Positions 16,033-25,253 of a stretch of 64,000 bases of DNA are shown piece after piece. The position numbers and the translations under genes were made by a program. Position 1 is the stretch's first letter; every line of letters starts with the position of its first letter. Below the pieces are notes generated by a model. It was not told where the DNA came from and ran no database searches. It saw nothing but the letters and a program-made list of their open reading frames with translations. This stretch comes from Bacterioplanes sp965233665. Its GTDB lineage: Bacteria > Pseudomonadota > Gammaproteobacteria > Pseudomonadales > Oceanobacteraceae. The stretch covers positions 39,943 to 103,942 of the forward strand of contig CBDDTG010000018.1 of the NCBI GenBank assembly GCA_965233665.1, read 5' to 3'.

Positions 16033-17310
16033 TTACAGCCACACCAGGCTCAGTGTGGGCCAGAAAGTAATCACCAATACCGTTGCTAGCAAAATAAAGA
16101 AAAATGGCAATGTGGCTCGATACAAGGTCATTACCGGCTCATTGAAACGAAAGCTGGCAATGAACAGGTTCATGCCCACAGGTGGGGTAAAGTAGCCTAA
16201 TTGCATATTGGCAAGGAACAAAATCCCTAAGTGCACAGGGTGAATACCGTATTCCATAGCAATCGGCAAAATGATGGGAATCATAATGACGATGGCGGAG
16301 AAGATATCCAGCATCATGCCCAGTACCAGCAAAAACAGGGTTAACAGCAACAAGAAGGTGATCGGGTCACTGATGTGCTGCTGAATAAAGGCAAATACTT
16401 GCTGGGGAATGCCCGCATCAATCATATAGTTTGTGGATGCTAGGGATACCGCCAGAATCAATAGAATGGCACCGACCAATTTCATCGAGTCGCGCATCAC
16501 TACGGGCAGATGCTTCAAGCTGATCTCGCGGCGAATCACCACAGTCACAATTAGCACATACAGGGCGGTGATGGCGGCGGCCTCAGAGACGGCGAAGAAG
16601 CCGCCATAAATGCCACCCAACACGATAATCGGCAGCGGGATTTCCCAGCCACAGTCTTTGATTGCCGCCCAGGCTTCACGGCCATTAAACGGCGCATCAT
16701 TGGCAGGCAGATGGCGTGATTGCCAGCCGCTGTACAGTGCCAATGCCAGCAGCATCAGACCGCCAGGCAACAAGCCTGCAAGAAATAAATCATCAATGCT
16801 CACCGGTGTGCCCAGCGACATCTGTTGGGCCACCACGCCGTACAAAATCAACGGCAATGAGGGGGCAAACAACAGGCCCAAGCTGCCTGAGGACGTCACT
16901 AAGCCGAGATTAAACTGACGTGGATAGCCCGCCTTTTGCAGTGCCGGTACCAGCAATGCTCCCAGCGCGACAATGGTCACTCCTGAAGCGCCAGTGAACG
17001 CGGTAAACAAAGCACAGACGGCGAGGGCGACAATGGCCAGCCCGCCCGGCAGCCAGCCCAGCAGGGCGTCGGTAATGCGTACCAGGCGCTGCGGCGCTTT
17101 GCTCTCACCTAATAAATAGCCAGCCAGGGTGAACAGTGGAATGGCAATCAATACCGGCATTTCGGCGACGCGATAAATCTCCACCGCCATGATCATCAGA
17201 TCGACATCGGTCTGATAAAACCCCCACAGAGCGCTGGCGCCGATGACCGCAAATAGCGGTGCACCCGCTAGCGCCAGCAATAACAACAATAAAGGGACGA
17301 GTAGGCTCAT
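16033..17310 (-). CDS. dctM: TRAP transporter large permease subunit
   Basis: DctM is the 12-helix sodium-driven channel subunit of tripartite ATP-independent periplasmic transporters in the inner membrane. The start MSLLVPLLLLLLALAGAPLFAVIGASALWG at 17310 gives 425 residues, the family size. It overlaps the end of dctQ by four bases (ATGA). Conserved DctM stretches such as SGVTIVALGALLVPALQKAGYP, LFAPSLPLILYGVVAQ and PPVGMNLFIA are present. The substrate cannot be read from this subunit. It is the last gene of the tatT-tatP-dctQ-dctM operon. Confidence 0.95.
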   Translation of the reverse strand: MSLLVPLLLLLLALAGAPLFAVIGASALWGFYQTDVDLMIMAVEIYRVAEMPVLIAIPLFTLAGYLLGESKAPQRLVRITDALLGWLPGGLAIVALAVCALFTAFTGASGVTIVALGALLVPALQKAGYPRQFNLGLVTSSGSLGLLFAPSLPLILYGVVAQQMSLGTPVSIDDLFLAGLLPGGLMLLALALYSGWQSRHLPANDAPFNGREAWAAIKDCGWEIPLPIIVLGGIYGGFFAVSEAAAITALYVLIVTVVIRREISLKHLPVVMRDSMKLVGAILLILAVSLASTNYMIDAGIPQQVFAFIQQHISDPITFLLLLTLFLLVLGMMLDIFSAIVIMIPIILPIAMEYGIHPVHLGILFLANMQLGYFTPPVGMNLFIASFRFNEPVMTLYRATLPFFFILLATVLVITFWPTLSLVWL

Positions 17311-17786
17311 GCCGTTTCCTCCGCATGGCGCAGAGATTGGCCAGCCTGCACCAGGAAGCGCAGCGCCATGACGGCAAAGCTGAACGGAATCACCAGCTGC
17401 ATTGGCCAGGCCGGCAAACGGGCAAACGCCTGATCGCCATATTCGTAAGCGAGCTGAACGTACTCTTGGCTGTGCCAGGCGATAATGGCACACACGGCTG
17501 CGGCAAATAACGACGTGACAACGCGGCTAAGGCGTTGGAGCCAGGCGGCACCGAGTCGATTGATGAGATCAATGGCAATGTGTTCGCGGGTGCGGGTGGC
17601 TAACAAGGCGCCAAGCAGGCCTAACCACAACACCATCACACGCAGCAGGGGGGGAATCCAACCAATGCCACCGCCAAACAGTGTGCGAGCGAGAATATCA
17701 ATCCCCGCCAGCAGCACCATGGCGAGCAATAAAGTAATCAGCACCGCATCTTCGATACGGTGCAGCCAGCGAATCAGTGTGCTCAT
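17307..17786 (-). CDS. dctQ: TRAP transporter small permease subunit
   Basis: DctQ is the small four-helix membrane subunit that pairs with DctM and helps dock the solute-binding protein. The 159-residue product has four hydrophobic stretches and the characteristic LRVMVLWLGLLGALLATRTREHIAIDLI segment. Its start codon overlaps the tatP stop by one base and its stop overlaps dctM, so the subunits are translationally coupled. Confidence 0.92.
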   Translation of the reverse strand: MSTLIRWLHRIEDAVLITLLLAMVLLAGIDILARTLFGGGIGWIPPLLRVMVLWLGLLGALLATRTREHIAIDLINRLGAAWLQRLSRVVTSLFAAAVCAIIAWHSQEYVQLAYEYGDQAFARLPAWPMQLVIPFSFAVMALRFLVQAGQSLRHAEETA

Positions 17787-18799
17787 TAGGGATTGGCGGC
17801 CGTTTGCTGACGTACCTGTTGCAGTAATTGCTGCAGTTGCTGGTACTCGTCAACTGGGTACACGGCTTCTTTCGCCAGTTCACTCAGAGTGCGTTTGGCC
17901 AGTTGATACCAAGCTTGCTTATCTTCAGCGGACAGTTCTACAAACTGCATGCCATTCTGAGCCAGTGCTGCGCGCGCTTTGGCTTCGTTTTGCTCATTTT
18001 GCTGATCCATATTGGCAAATGCCTGAGCCATCACGCTGCGAACCACGGCTTGGTCGTCCGCGTTAATTTTGTCGAACGCTTTGGCATCAACCACCAGGGT
18101 GCCCATCAAAAAGGTTAGTGGGAAATCCGTGGTATGAGTCAACTTGGTGTGCCACTGCAAGGCAATCGCAGACGTCATGTTGGCAGCGATGGTATCCACC
18201 AAACCCGTTTGCAGACTGGTGTAAACATCTGATACTGGCAGAGCTATGGGCTGCACGTCGCCGTTTTCAAAGGTGGTTTTGCTGATGATGTCGCCTTCTG
18301 GCACCCACACTTTTTGTTGGCGCACGTCTTCTGAGGTGTGCAACGGCTGGTCCGACATCAAGTAGGCGAAGCCACCCTCTGACAGGCCCAAAAGCACAAA
18401 GCCCTTCTTCTCCAGCGCTTTGGCAATGATGGGATCAAACTCCTCACGTACCGCACGAACTTCTTCTAAGTTGCGGAAGGTGAACGGCAGGCTGTAAAGC
18501 TGGGTTTCTTTGGTGATGCTGGCCAATGCGCCAGCCGCGATTGCACCGCCTTGCAGTTGGCGAATACGGATCTTGCGCAACACGCTTTTGTCACTGCCTT
18601 GCACGCCACCCGGGAAGTATTTGATTTTCACCCGGCCTTGGGTTTGCTGCTTGATGTCTTTGGCGGCGGCACGCATTTCTTTCATCCAGCTGGTGCCATC
18701 CGGCGCCAACGTGGCAATCTTCAACGTGGTTGCCTGAACGCTCAGCGGCAGGGCAAGCAAGACGGACATTAGAGCAATGAATCGAATCATGGAAGTCAC
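17786..18799 (-). CDS. TRAP transporter solute-binding protein (TatP/DctP family)
   Basis: This periplasmic protein captures the substrate and delivers it to DctQM. The 337-residue product has a signal peptide (MIRFIALMSVLLALPLSVQA) followed by LKIATLAPDGTSWMKEMRAAAKDIK, typical of DctP-family proteins with TPAT context. The start could be GTG 18799, which overlaps the upstream stop (GTGA), or ATG 18790; no strong ribosome-binding site decides between them. The partner gene encodes a TatT lipoprotein, so this is probably a TPAT-type binding protein whose ligand may be hydrophobic rather than a dicarboxylate; ligand is not shown. Confidence 0.9.
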   Translation of the reverse strand: MTSMIRFIALMSVLLALPLSVQATTLKIATLAPDGTSWMKEMRAAAKDIKQQTQGRVKIKYFPGGVQGSDKSVLRKIRIRQLQGGAIAAGALASITKETQLYSLPFTFRNLEEVRAVREEFDPIIAKALEKKGFVLLGLSEGGFAYLMSDQPLHTSEDVRQQKVWVPEGDIISKTTFENGDVQPIALPVSDVYTSLQTGLVDTIAANMTSAIALQWHTKLTHTTDFPLTFLMGTLVVDAKAFDKINADDQAVVRSVMAQAFANMDQQNEQNEAKARAALAQNGMQFVELSAEDKQAWYQLAKRTLSELAKEAVYPVDEYQQLQQLLQQVRQQTAANP

Positions 18800-19629
18800 T
18801 CGAAATAGTCGGCCGAGGAGGCGAGCAGTTGCTCTGCCTGACGCTGGGCCAGTCGGTTAATCAGGGTAAGTCCCTCTGCTTTGGGATCGGCCGCTGTTAC
18901 TTCCCTGAGCAGCCGGTCATGAAGGTCCTGTTTGAACATCAAACGGGCGTATTGTTTCGCGTACAGCACTTTCGCCATCAAATGGCGACCTTCCGTTAGC
19001 TGTAGGGCTTGTTCGAAGTGTTGGCGTCCAACCTCGGGCTTACCCCCCAACGTCGGCGGCAGCTGGGTTTGCAACACGCCCAAATAGACTTGCACGGTGG
19101 CGTTGTCGTAGGCCGGGTCGTAGTCAGCTACCCAGTGCATCAACGCTTTAACCTTGCTGATCTGGGCGATGGCATTCCAATCGTCGCTGTTGGCTTGAAT
19201 CCAGCCTGCCCAAGCGGCGGCAAAGGCATACCAGACATCCAGGTCGTCTTCGTCGTAGTCATCAAGCAGCGCTACTTGCAGGTCGTCTAACGGGCCATCC
19301 ACCAATTGGCAGGCGTCGCTGTCGTATTCACACAAAGCGCGGCGCGCATAGTTCATGGCTTTGTCAGCCATCAGTTTTGCTTGTTCGGGATCGCGTGAAA
19401 AAACGCCAGCGTAGGCACCGTATAAGCGAGCGCCGGCGAGCAAGTAGTCTTCGTCATCCGGGTAAGTCAGGATGAGTGCATCCAACAGCAGTAAGTAAGC
19501 CGGGGCTCCAGCAGCCACCACCTCTGGGCTGTCCTGGTTCATCATCGAACGAGACAAGTTATTAGGCAGGTGCCCAACAGAGCAGGCAGTTAGTAGGCTG
19601 ACTGCAATTAGGCTGAGGAATGCTTTCAT
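18796..19629 (-). CDS. TatT-family TPR lipoprotein of a TPAT transporter
   Basis: The 277-residue product has a lipoprotein signal with lipobox LTAC (C16) and an alpha-helical body rich in helix pairs such as DEDYLLAGARLYGAYAG and PEVGRQHFEQALQLTEGRHLMAKVLYAKQYAR. These features and its position directly ahead of tatP match TatT (Treponema Tp0956 type), a trimeric TPR protein that binds the solute-binding protein and forms ligand-conducting pores. It is the first gene of the operon; its stop overlaps the tatP start. Identification rests on motif and context. Confidence 0.85.
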   Translation of the reverse strand: MKAFLSLIAVSLLTACSVGHLPNNLSRSMMNQDSPEVVAAGAPAYLLLLDALILTYPDDEDYLLAGARLYGAYAGVFSRDPEQAKLMADKAMNYARRALCEYDSDACQLVDGPLDDLQVALLDDYDEDDLDVWYAFAAAWAGWIQANSDDWNAIAQISKVKALMHWVADYDPAYDNATVQVYLGVLQTQLPPTLGGKPEVGRQHFEQALQLTEGRHLMAKVLYAKQYARLMFKQDLHDRLLREVTAADPKAEGLTLINRLAQRQAEQLLASSADYFE

Positions 19630-19771
19630 AATGGATGCTCAGTCACAAAGAGCGCGGATTGTACACCGTTTGACTTTGCCGTTTCATTAACGCCGGTGGT
19701 AATCAAAGGTGACTCAAGCGTCCGGTCATGTCCGTGACTGGGCGCAGGCAGCCTAGATCGTGGCAATGGCG

Positions 19772-22700
19772 CTATAGGCTGGTGAGTAGAACAGCCTGTT
19801 CAGGCGCCTGTATCGAGTAGTCCACGCCAAGACTCACCAATATATCTCGGCTGGTTTGATTGGCGCTGTACTCAGCCAATGTGCGTTTTGCCATAAAGCG
19901 AGCGATGTCCTGCATGGATTTCACCAATGCATAATCGGCAGCGCTGCTGCTCAGCTGGTCGATAAAGCGGTAATCCAAGCGCACGTAGTCCACCGGCAAT
20001 TGCTTGAGGGCGACAAAAGCCGATTGCCCTGTGCCAAAGTCGCCCAAGCCAAAGCGGTAGCCGAGCTTGCGCAATTGGTGCATCTGCTCTGCAGCTTCAG
20101 CAAGGTCATCCAGCCGGTCGGTGTCGCTCAGTTCAAAGCACAGTTGCTGCACTGGTAACATATCGTCGTAGGCTTGTCGCAAGAGACTGTTGGTGTCGCT
20201 GTGCAGCAGCAGCTCTCCAGAGCAGGGAATGACCAAGCGGATGCCGTCTGGCCGGCTATTGTCTAACCAGGCCAACACTTGCTGCAGCTGCCATTGTTCC
20301 AGTGCCAGTGGTCGCCGGCTGGCGTAGCCACAGTGCAACGCCTCAGCGGGTGGATGTTGCAGGCCTTGGCCGCTGCTTAGACCCGTCAGTAGCATAAAGT
20401 GATGGGTGTCGTCGCCATGGTCCTGCAGGCGATCAACCGGCAGGGCCAACAGCGCACGTTGTTGAGCGGTGCTCATCAGTTGCTGATACCAGCCCTCCAG
20501 CGGTTCGTGCGGTTGCTGCGACGATTGTGATGGCTGCGATTGTCCAGCCTGGTACCAGACCAGTGTGGCGCCGCCTTGATCCTTGGCTGTGCTGCAAGCA
20601 TTTTGCGCCTGCTCCAGCAGTGCCGCAGCGTCCTCTTGTTCGCTCAGTGAGGTGGCCCCCATGCTGACATTGACTCGCAAGCTATGGCCGTCCACTTTAA
20701 TGGCGACGGCGTGCAGCGCTTGCTGTAAGTCGTGAAGTTGTTGCTGCACATCTGCCTCTTCATCGGGCGCCAGCAGCAAGGCAAACTCGTTGCTACCACT
20801 GCGGGCAATCATGGCATCTGGGCAGCGGTCCTCGAGCACGGTGGCCAATGCCTGTAAGCAGGTGTCGCCGCCAGCCAGGCCATGCTGGCGATTGATGTCG
20901 CGAAAGCCATCGACATCGAGCAGGCACAGCAGCAGCGGCTGTGACGTTCGCACCGCTTGCTCAAACTGGGCTTCCAGTAGGCGTACAAAATGCGCGCGAT
21001 TGATGAGACCGGTTAAGTCGTCTTGATTGGCTTGGTCGGAAAGCTCTCGATATATCTGCTCGACGAGTTTGTCGATGCTTTGATCGACGGCACTTTCTTG
21101 CTGCTCGTATAGGCGTTTGACCAGGTCATCATCGAAGGCTCGCGCCAGCTCTGCCAGCGTAAAGTCGATCACCTTCATGCCGCTGTGATTGACGCAGGCG
21201 AACTTGGAGGCGTCAGCAGCGACCCAAGCAATCGAAATCGCTTGGTCGGACTCGGTCATTAGCAGCCAGTCTCCCACCTGCAAATTGCGGGCTTTGCGCA
21301 GCCCTCGACCATCCGGTGCTGGCTCATCTTCGTGGATAATAAAGTCAGGCAGATCAATGGTGGCACGCATTTGTCCTTGTGCTAGGTGCTCTTCTGCGGC
21401 TTGCAGGATTTCTTGCTGCCATTGCTGGTGATGCGGCTGGCGACCATTCATTTGGTCCAGTTCATAGCGCGCCAAGTCCATCATTGGGCGAAAGCGTTCT
21501 AGCAGCTCTTGGCGGCCTGCATTTTGGCGGCTGAACAACACCAGCACTTGGCGATAAAGCTTCACTGCGCCTTGAAAGCGCTTACTGTCTTGACCTTCAC
21601 GCACCAAAAGCAAACTCAGTAGGGGTTGCCAGCCCTGCTGTAGCCATTCCACCACGCAATGCGGCAGAGTGCGCCCCGCCATATCTTTGCCCAGCAATTG
21701 TTCGATGTGACGGCGTGACTGCTGCAGCTTGTGCTCGCCTTCTGCAGCCTGAGCAACGCGCTCGGTGTTTTGGCGAGCTTTGCGTTCTGCTTGGCTCACC
21801 AGCTCTTCTAACTGCTCTAACAGGTGTTCAAAGGCCGGCGTGTCTTGCCCGTCGTGCGTCTCCAGTTGGGCGAGCAAAGACTCAATGCGCTGTCCGAGTT
21901 GTTGCTGGCCGCTGGTCGTTAGCTGGCCCAGGCGTGCTAGCTGGTTGAGTACTTGGCGTCCGGGATGTTGTGGATTAAATAAAACGCTGGCGTCGTCCAG
22001 CATCAGCCGCAGCACTGGCCAGCCAACCGTTTCAATATGAGGCTTAACAAAGTCCGCGATTTGAGTAGATTGCAGCAATTGCTGGGTAACACTTTGCAGG
22101 GTATCGATGGCATCACGCGAGCTTTCCGGCAGCGCTGTTTGATACTGTGCCAGTTGCTGCTCGACCTGTGCCAGTATGTTGCCGTTCCCCAGTTTGCTTT
22201 GTTGGGCGACCTGCAATAATGCATCTTCAACCGCTTGTTGAGGGGCTATGGGCTGCTGAGCTGTCTCTGTGTCCGCTGGGGCGGCGGTGTTTTGGCGTTG
22301 TTGGCGCAGTTGCAGCAAAGACTGGATATTGGCGTAGGCCTGGCGGGCTTGCTGCTGGTGTTGCTGAAAGCTTTGCACGTGGCGAGGCTCAGTGTTCAGC
22401 TCGGTGTCACCATTGTTTGCGGCGGAGCTCTGGGCTTCTGGCAGAGGCACAGCTGATTCAGGACGTTGCTCGGCGCGCGCAACGGCAACTTCGGCGGGGC
22501 GAGGTTTGCGGTAGCGAAACGTCATGGGGATTTGAATATCCCGGCACAGTTGCTCGTAGGTATGCTGCATCAGTTGCGCGGCCAATTGTTCAAACAATTC
22601 GAATGCCAAGGTGCGCGCCGCTGCTGGCAGTCGTAATGCCTCAAGCGCATCACCAAAGGCCTCGGTCAGGGTGTTGGCACCAATCGGATTGAAGCAATCA

Positions 22701-23467
22701 TCAATGCTGTCTGCTGTCGACAGCGTGTCGAGTATTTGCCGTAGTTCAAAGCTCTGCTGGCTCAGGCGCGATTGCAGGTGAGAAGCGGTCACTTTCGATA
22801 GCAGCCAATCCTCAAACTCGGTTTGTTGCACCAACGACAGCTGCCAGTCGCCATCTTGGGCGTCGCTTTGACCGGCGCGCATTAACCTGGGCTTGCCTGC
22901 TAGCCAGAGCTGCAGCTGCTGCTGCAGTCTGTGTTTGAACTGGTCGCAGAAGGCGCCGGCGCGCTGCTTGACGTATTTTTCCAGTCGCAACCAATCTTGT
23001 TGCTCGGCGGTAGAGCGGGCGACGTTTGCTTGGTCGAACAGCACTTCTAAATAATCTGGCAGCCAGCGCTTGATCAAGCGATCGGCAAACTCAGTGGCGT
23101 CGCGGCTAAAGCGCTGCCGATGCTGTTGACGTTGCTCAGGGTTCAAACCACCGCTGGCACGGTGTTGTTGATTCGACTCTTGCAGTTGCAGAAATACGCG
23201 GTCGTCTGGGTTATGTACTTTGAGGCCGACTTCTTGGCCGCGCTGAAATATCCACTCAACTTCTAACTGGGTGCTGCCGTCATCCAATTGCAAAACCAAG
23301 GTGTGTAGGGTGCCGGGTTGCAATTGCAGCGTATGGGGCCAAGAGAGCTTCATGCCAGAGTGAGAGTAATCCACCACAGTACAGTCGTACTGTTGGCCAT
23401 CTGCAGCGTGCAGTCGGGCACTAAACTGGCTACTAAAGCGTGGGTGGTGTCGTAACTCGGCTGCCAT
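19772..23467 (-). CDS. PilZ-DUF1631-GGDEF-EAL protein, degenerate catalytic domains
   Basis: A 1231-residue cytoplasmic protein. The N-terminal PilZ domain keeps both c-di-GMP-binding motifs: R6-xxx-R10 and D33-Y-S35-HS-G38. Residues of about 100-760 form a glutamine-rich helical DUF1631 region. A diguanylate cyclase domain follows (DDLTGLINRAHF, LLDVDGFRDIN), but the catalytic GGDEF is SGSNEF and no inhibitory RxxD site precedes it. The final phosphodiesterase domain lacks EAL, has FELSD for FEITE and GDFGTG for DDFGTG, and EYSANQTS for AEGVET. It is therefore probably a c-di-GMP receptor or scaffold with no enzyme activity. It is a single gene, divergent from the rhodanese gene. Confidence 0.88.
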   Translation of the reverse strand: MAAELRHHPRFSSQFSARLHAADGQQYDCTVVDYSHSGMKLSWPHTLQLQPGTLHTLVLQLDDGSTQLEVEWIFQRGQEVGLKVHNPDDRVFLQLQESNQQHRASGGLNPEQRQQHRQRFSRDATEFADRLIKRWLPDYLEVLFDQANVARSTAEQQDWLRLEKYVKQRAGAFCDQFKHRLQQQLQLWLAGKPRLMRAGQSDAQDGDWQLSLVQQTEFEDWLLSKVTASHLQSRLSQQSFELRQILDTLSTADSIDDCFNPIGANTLTEAFGDALEALRLPAAARTLAFELFEQLAAQLMQHTYEQLCRDIQIPMTFRYRKPRPAEVAVARAEQRPESAVPLPEAQSSAANNGDTELNTEPRHVQSFQQHQQQARQAYANIQSLLQLRQQRQNTAAPADTETAQQPIAPQQAVEDALLQVAQQSKLGNGNILAQVEQQLAQYQTALPESSRDAIDTLQSVTQQLLQSTQIADFVKPHIETVGWPVLRLMLDDASVLFNPQHPGRQVLNQLARLGQLTTSGQQQLGQRIESLLAQLETHDGQDTPAFEHLLEQLEELVSQAERKARQNTERVAQAAEGEHKLQQSRRHIEQLLGKDMAGRTLPHCVVEWLQQGWQPLLSLLLVREGQDSKRFQGAVKLYRQVLVLFSRQNAGRQELLERFRPMMDLARYELDQMNGRQPHHQQWQQEILQAAEEHLAQGQMRATIDLPDFIIHEDEPAPDGRGLRKARNLQVGDWLLMTESDQAISIAWVAADASKFACVNHSGMKVIDFTLAELARAFDDDLVKRLYEQQESAVDQSIDKLVEQIYRELSDQANQDDLTGLINRAHFVRLLEAQFEQAVRTSQPLLLCLLDVDGFRDINRQHGLAGGDTCLQALATVLEDRCPDAMIARSGSNEFALLLAPDEEADVQQQLHDLQQALHAVAIKVDGHSLRVNVSMGATSLSEQEDAAALLEQAQNACSTAKDQGGATLVWYQAGQSQPSQSSQQPHEPLEGWYQQLMSTAQQRALLALPVDRLQDHGDDTHHFMLLTGLSSGQGLQHPPAEALHCGYASRRPLALEQWQLQQVLAWLDNSRPDGIRLVIPCSGELLLHSDTNSLLRQAYDDMLPVQQLCFELSDTDRLDDLAEAAEQMHQLRKLGYRFGLGDFGTGQSAFVALKQLPVDYVRLDYRFIDQLSSSAADYALVKSMQDIARFMAKRTLAEYSANQTSRDILVSLGVDYSIQAPEQAVLLTSL

Positions 23468-23753
23468 GAGAGGTCATCTCCGTGATTATATAGGTGCCCT
23501 GATATGGGGTTCTTGCAGTATAGGTCGGCGGTGCATCGGTGCCGCTGGCTGGCAAAAATCGGGCAGATTGTCAGCTGCTATAAGCCCCAATTAGTGGCAA
23601 GCGACATCCTCTGACGGAGCAACCGGCTTTAGGCAACGGCCCGCGGCTTGGTGTTTATCAAGCCATGCGTTGTACTGACTCACATCGGCCTTGCTCCAAT
23701 AGCAAATCAAGATTACTGTATTCTCAAATGGTTATATTTCGAGGAAGAGTTTT

Positions 23754-24134
23754 ATGGCACTAACAAAAGAAGATCTGTTGACCACTGCGCAGTCATCGGT
23801 GAACCCAATCAGTGCTGACGAAGCAGAGCAGCTGCTGAGCCAAGGGTCTGTGGTGCTGGATGTGCGCGAGCCGGCCGAGTACGACATGGGGCACCTTCCT
23901 GGTGCGGTAAACGTACCTCGAGGCTTACTCGAATTTATGGTCGGGCAACATCCTGCTTTATCGGACCCCCAAGCAACGCTGTTGCTGTACTGCAAAAACG
24001 GTGGCCGCAGCACGCTGGCGGCTCATACGCTCAAGCAAATGGGATTTGATCACGTCCGTATGTTAACCGGGGGCTTTGATGGCTGGGCCGGTGACGTTCA
24101 CCGTGTTGAAGTTGATGCCAATGTTTATCAGTGA
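23754..24134 (+). CDS. rhodanese-like domain protein
   Basis: A single-domain sulfurtransferase-type protein of 126 residues. The active loop C80-KNGG-R85-S and the motifs VVLDVREPAEYDMGHLPGAVNVP and GGFDGW are intact, so persulfide transfer is plausible. A CGAGGAAGAG ribosome-binding site precedes the ATG. Its stop overlaps a GTG upstream of the heme-protein gene, so the two may be cotranscribed. The physiological acceptor is unknown. Confidence 0.92.
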   Translation: MALTKEDLLTTAQSSVNPISADEAEQLLSQGSVVLDVREPAEYDMGHLPGAVNVPRGLLEFMVGQHPALSDPQATLLLYCKNGGRSTLAAHTLKQMGFDHVRMLTGGFDGWAGDVHRVEVDANVYQ

Positions 24135-24142
24135 GTAGGGCT

Positions 24143-24718
24143 ATGAAACGCTGGATGACAATTTCGGCATGCGCGCTGGTGCTCGCCTCGCTTCGCAGCG
24201 GTGCCATGGCCTCAGAGTCAGATGCATCTGAGCTTTTGCAACAAGCACGGCTAACGGCTCAGCAATTTGGCAAAGCATTAAAGCAAACGTTAACCCGCAG
24301 TCTGCAAAACGACGGGCCGGTGGCGGCCATCGAAGTGTGCAACACCCAAGCCCCAGCCATTGCTGCGCAACTGAGCAACGATGGTTGGCAGGTGGGGCGG
24401 GTTTCTCACCGCTATCGCAACCCAAGCAACGCTCCAGGTGCTTGGGAGCAGCAAACATTAGAGCTGTTTGAGCAGCAGCTGGCGGCTGGCAAGGATCCGG
24501 CTACGCTTGAGCGCAGCTTCCAGCAGGCGGGAACGTTTCGCTATATGAAAGCGATTCCAACCGGTGCCGTTTGCCTCGCCTGCCATGGAGCGCAACTGAG
24601 CGAACCCGTTCAAGCGGCAATCCATCGTTTGTATCCTGATGATCGGGCAACAGGCTTTGACGTTGGTCAGCTGCGCGGTGCGTTTTCACTGACAAAAACA
24701 CTGACACCATCGCCCTAA
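24143..24718 (+). CDS. DUF3365-family periplasmic heme protein
   Basis: The 191-residue product has an N-terminal signal sequence (MKRWMTISACALVLASLRSGAMA) and one c-type heme site, CLACH, near residue 154. The region VAAIEVCNTQAPAIAAQLS and the terminal FDVGQLRGAFSLTK fit the DUF3365 (Tll0287-like) heme-sensor/redox family. ATG 24143 is chosen; a GTG at 24131 overlapping the rhodanese stop is an alternative. Located between sulfurtransferase and OsmC genes, it may take part in redox stress responses; this is inference. Confidence 0.85.
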   Translation: MKRWMTISACALVLASLRSGAMASESDASELLQQARLTAQQFGKALKQTLTRSLQNDGPVAAIEVCNTQAPAIAAQLSNDGWQVGRVSHRYRNPSNAPGAWEQQTLELFEQQLAAGKDPATLERSFQQAGTFRYMKAIPTGAVCLACHGAQLSEPVQAAIHRLYPDDRATGFDVGQLRGAFSLTKTLTPSP

Positions 24719-24753
24719 GCACTGACTAGGCGATGCTCGAGAATGGAGGTCGT

Positions 24754-25185
24754 ATGGAACACAGTATCGATCTGCTTTGGCAGCGCCAGGGCGAGTTTTC
24801 ACACCAAGGCTTTGAGCGTCGCCACCAGCTGCAGTTTCAACCACAAGTCGGTTTACCAGCCGGTGGTGCTGGCAATGACTTTGGCGCCGATCCTGAGCAA
24901 ATGCTGGCGGCTGCAATGGCCAGTTGTCACATGCAAACCTTTTTGGCGCTGGCTGCTAAAAAGCGTTTGCAGGTCGAGCGCTATCAGGACCGAGCCGTGG
25001 CCACTTTGGCTCAGCGCGACGATGGCAAACTCTTTGTCGAACGCATTCGTTTGACGCCTCAGGTGCAGTTTGTAGGAGATAGCCAGCCCGATGCCGATGC
25101 CATTCGCGCCATGCATGAAAAAGCCCATCAGCATTGCTTTATTGCCAATAGCGTTAGCTGCGATGTGGATATCCAACTCGCTTGA
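24754..25185 (+). CDS. OsmC/Ohr-family protein
   Basis: OsmC-family proteins reduce organic peroxides using two cysteines. The 143-residue product has both conserved cysteines: one in AMASCHMQTFLALA and one in HQHCFIANSVSCDVDI. The start ATG 24754 is set by GGAGG (24745-24749); in-frame ATG 24733 is less well supported. It is the general YhfA/OsmC-like type rather than clear Ohr. A terminator follows at 25225. Confidence 0.9.
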   Translation: MEHSIDLLWQRQGEFSHQGFERRHQLQFQPQVGLPAGGAGNDFGADPEQMLAAAMASCHMQTFLALAAKKRLQVERYQDRAVATLAQRDDGKLFVERIRLTPQVQFVGDSQPDADAIRAMHEKAHQHCFIANSVSCDVDIQLA

Positions 25186-25224
25186 TCAAGGTCGGGCGAG
25201 GGTGAAGGTGAGTGCGCTATGATT

Positions 25225-25252
25225 AGCCCCAATGAACTGGGGCTTTCTTTTG
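25225..25252 (+). terminator. terminator-like hairpin abutting the channel gene start
   Basis: AGCCCCA (25225-25231) pairs with TGGGGCT (25238-25244), followed by TTCTTTT. It looks like the terminator of the OsmC gene, yet it ends one base before the ATG assigned to the next gene, leaving no room for a normal ribosome-binding site. Confidence 0.75.
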
Positions 25253-25253
25253 C

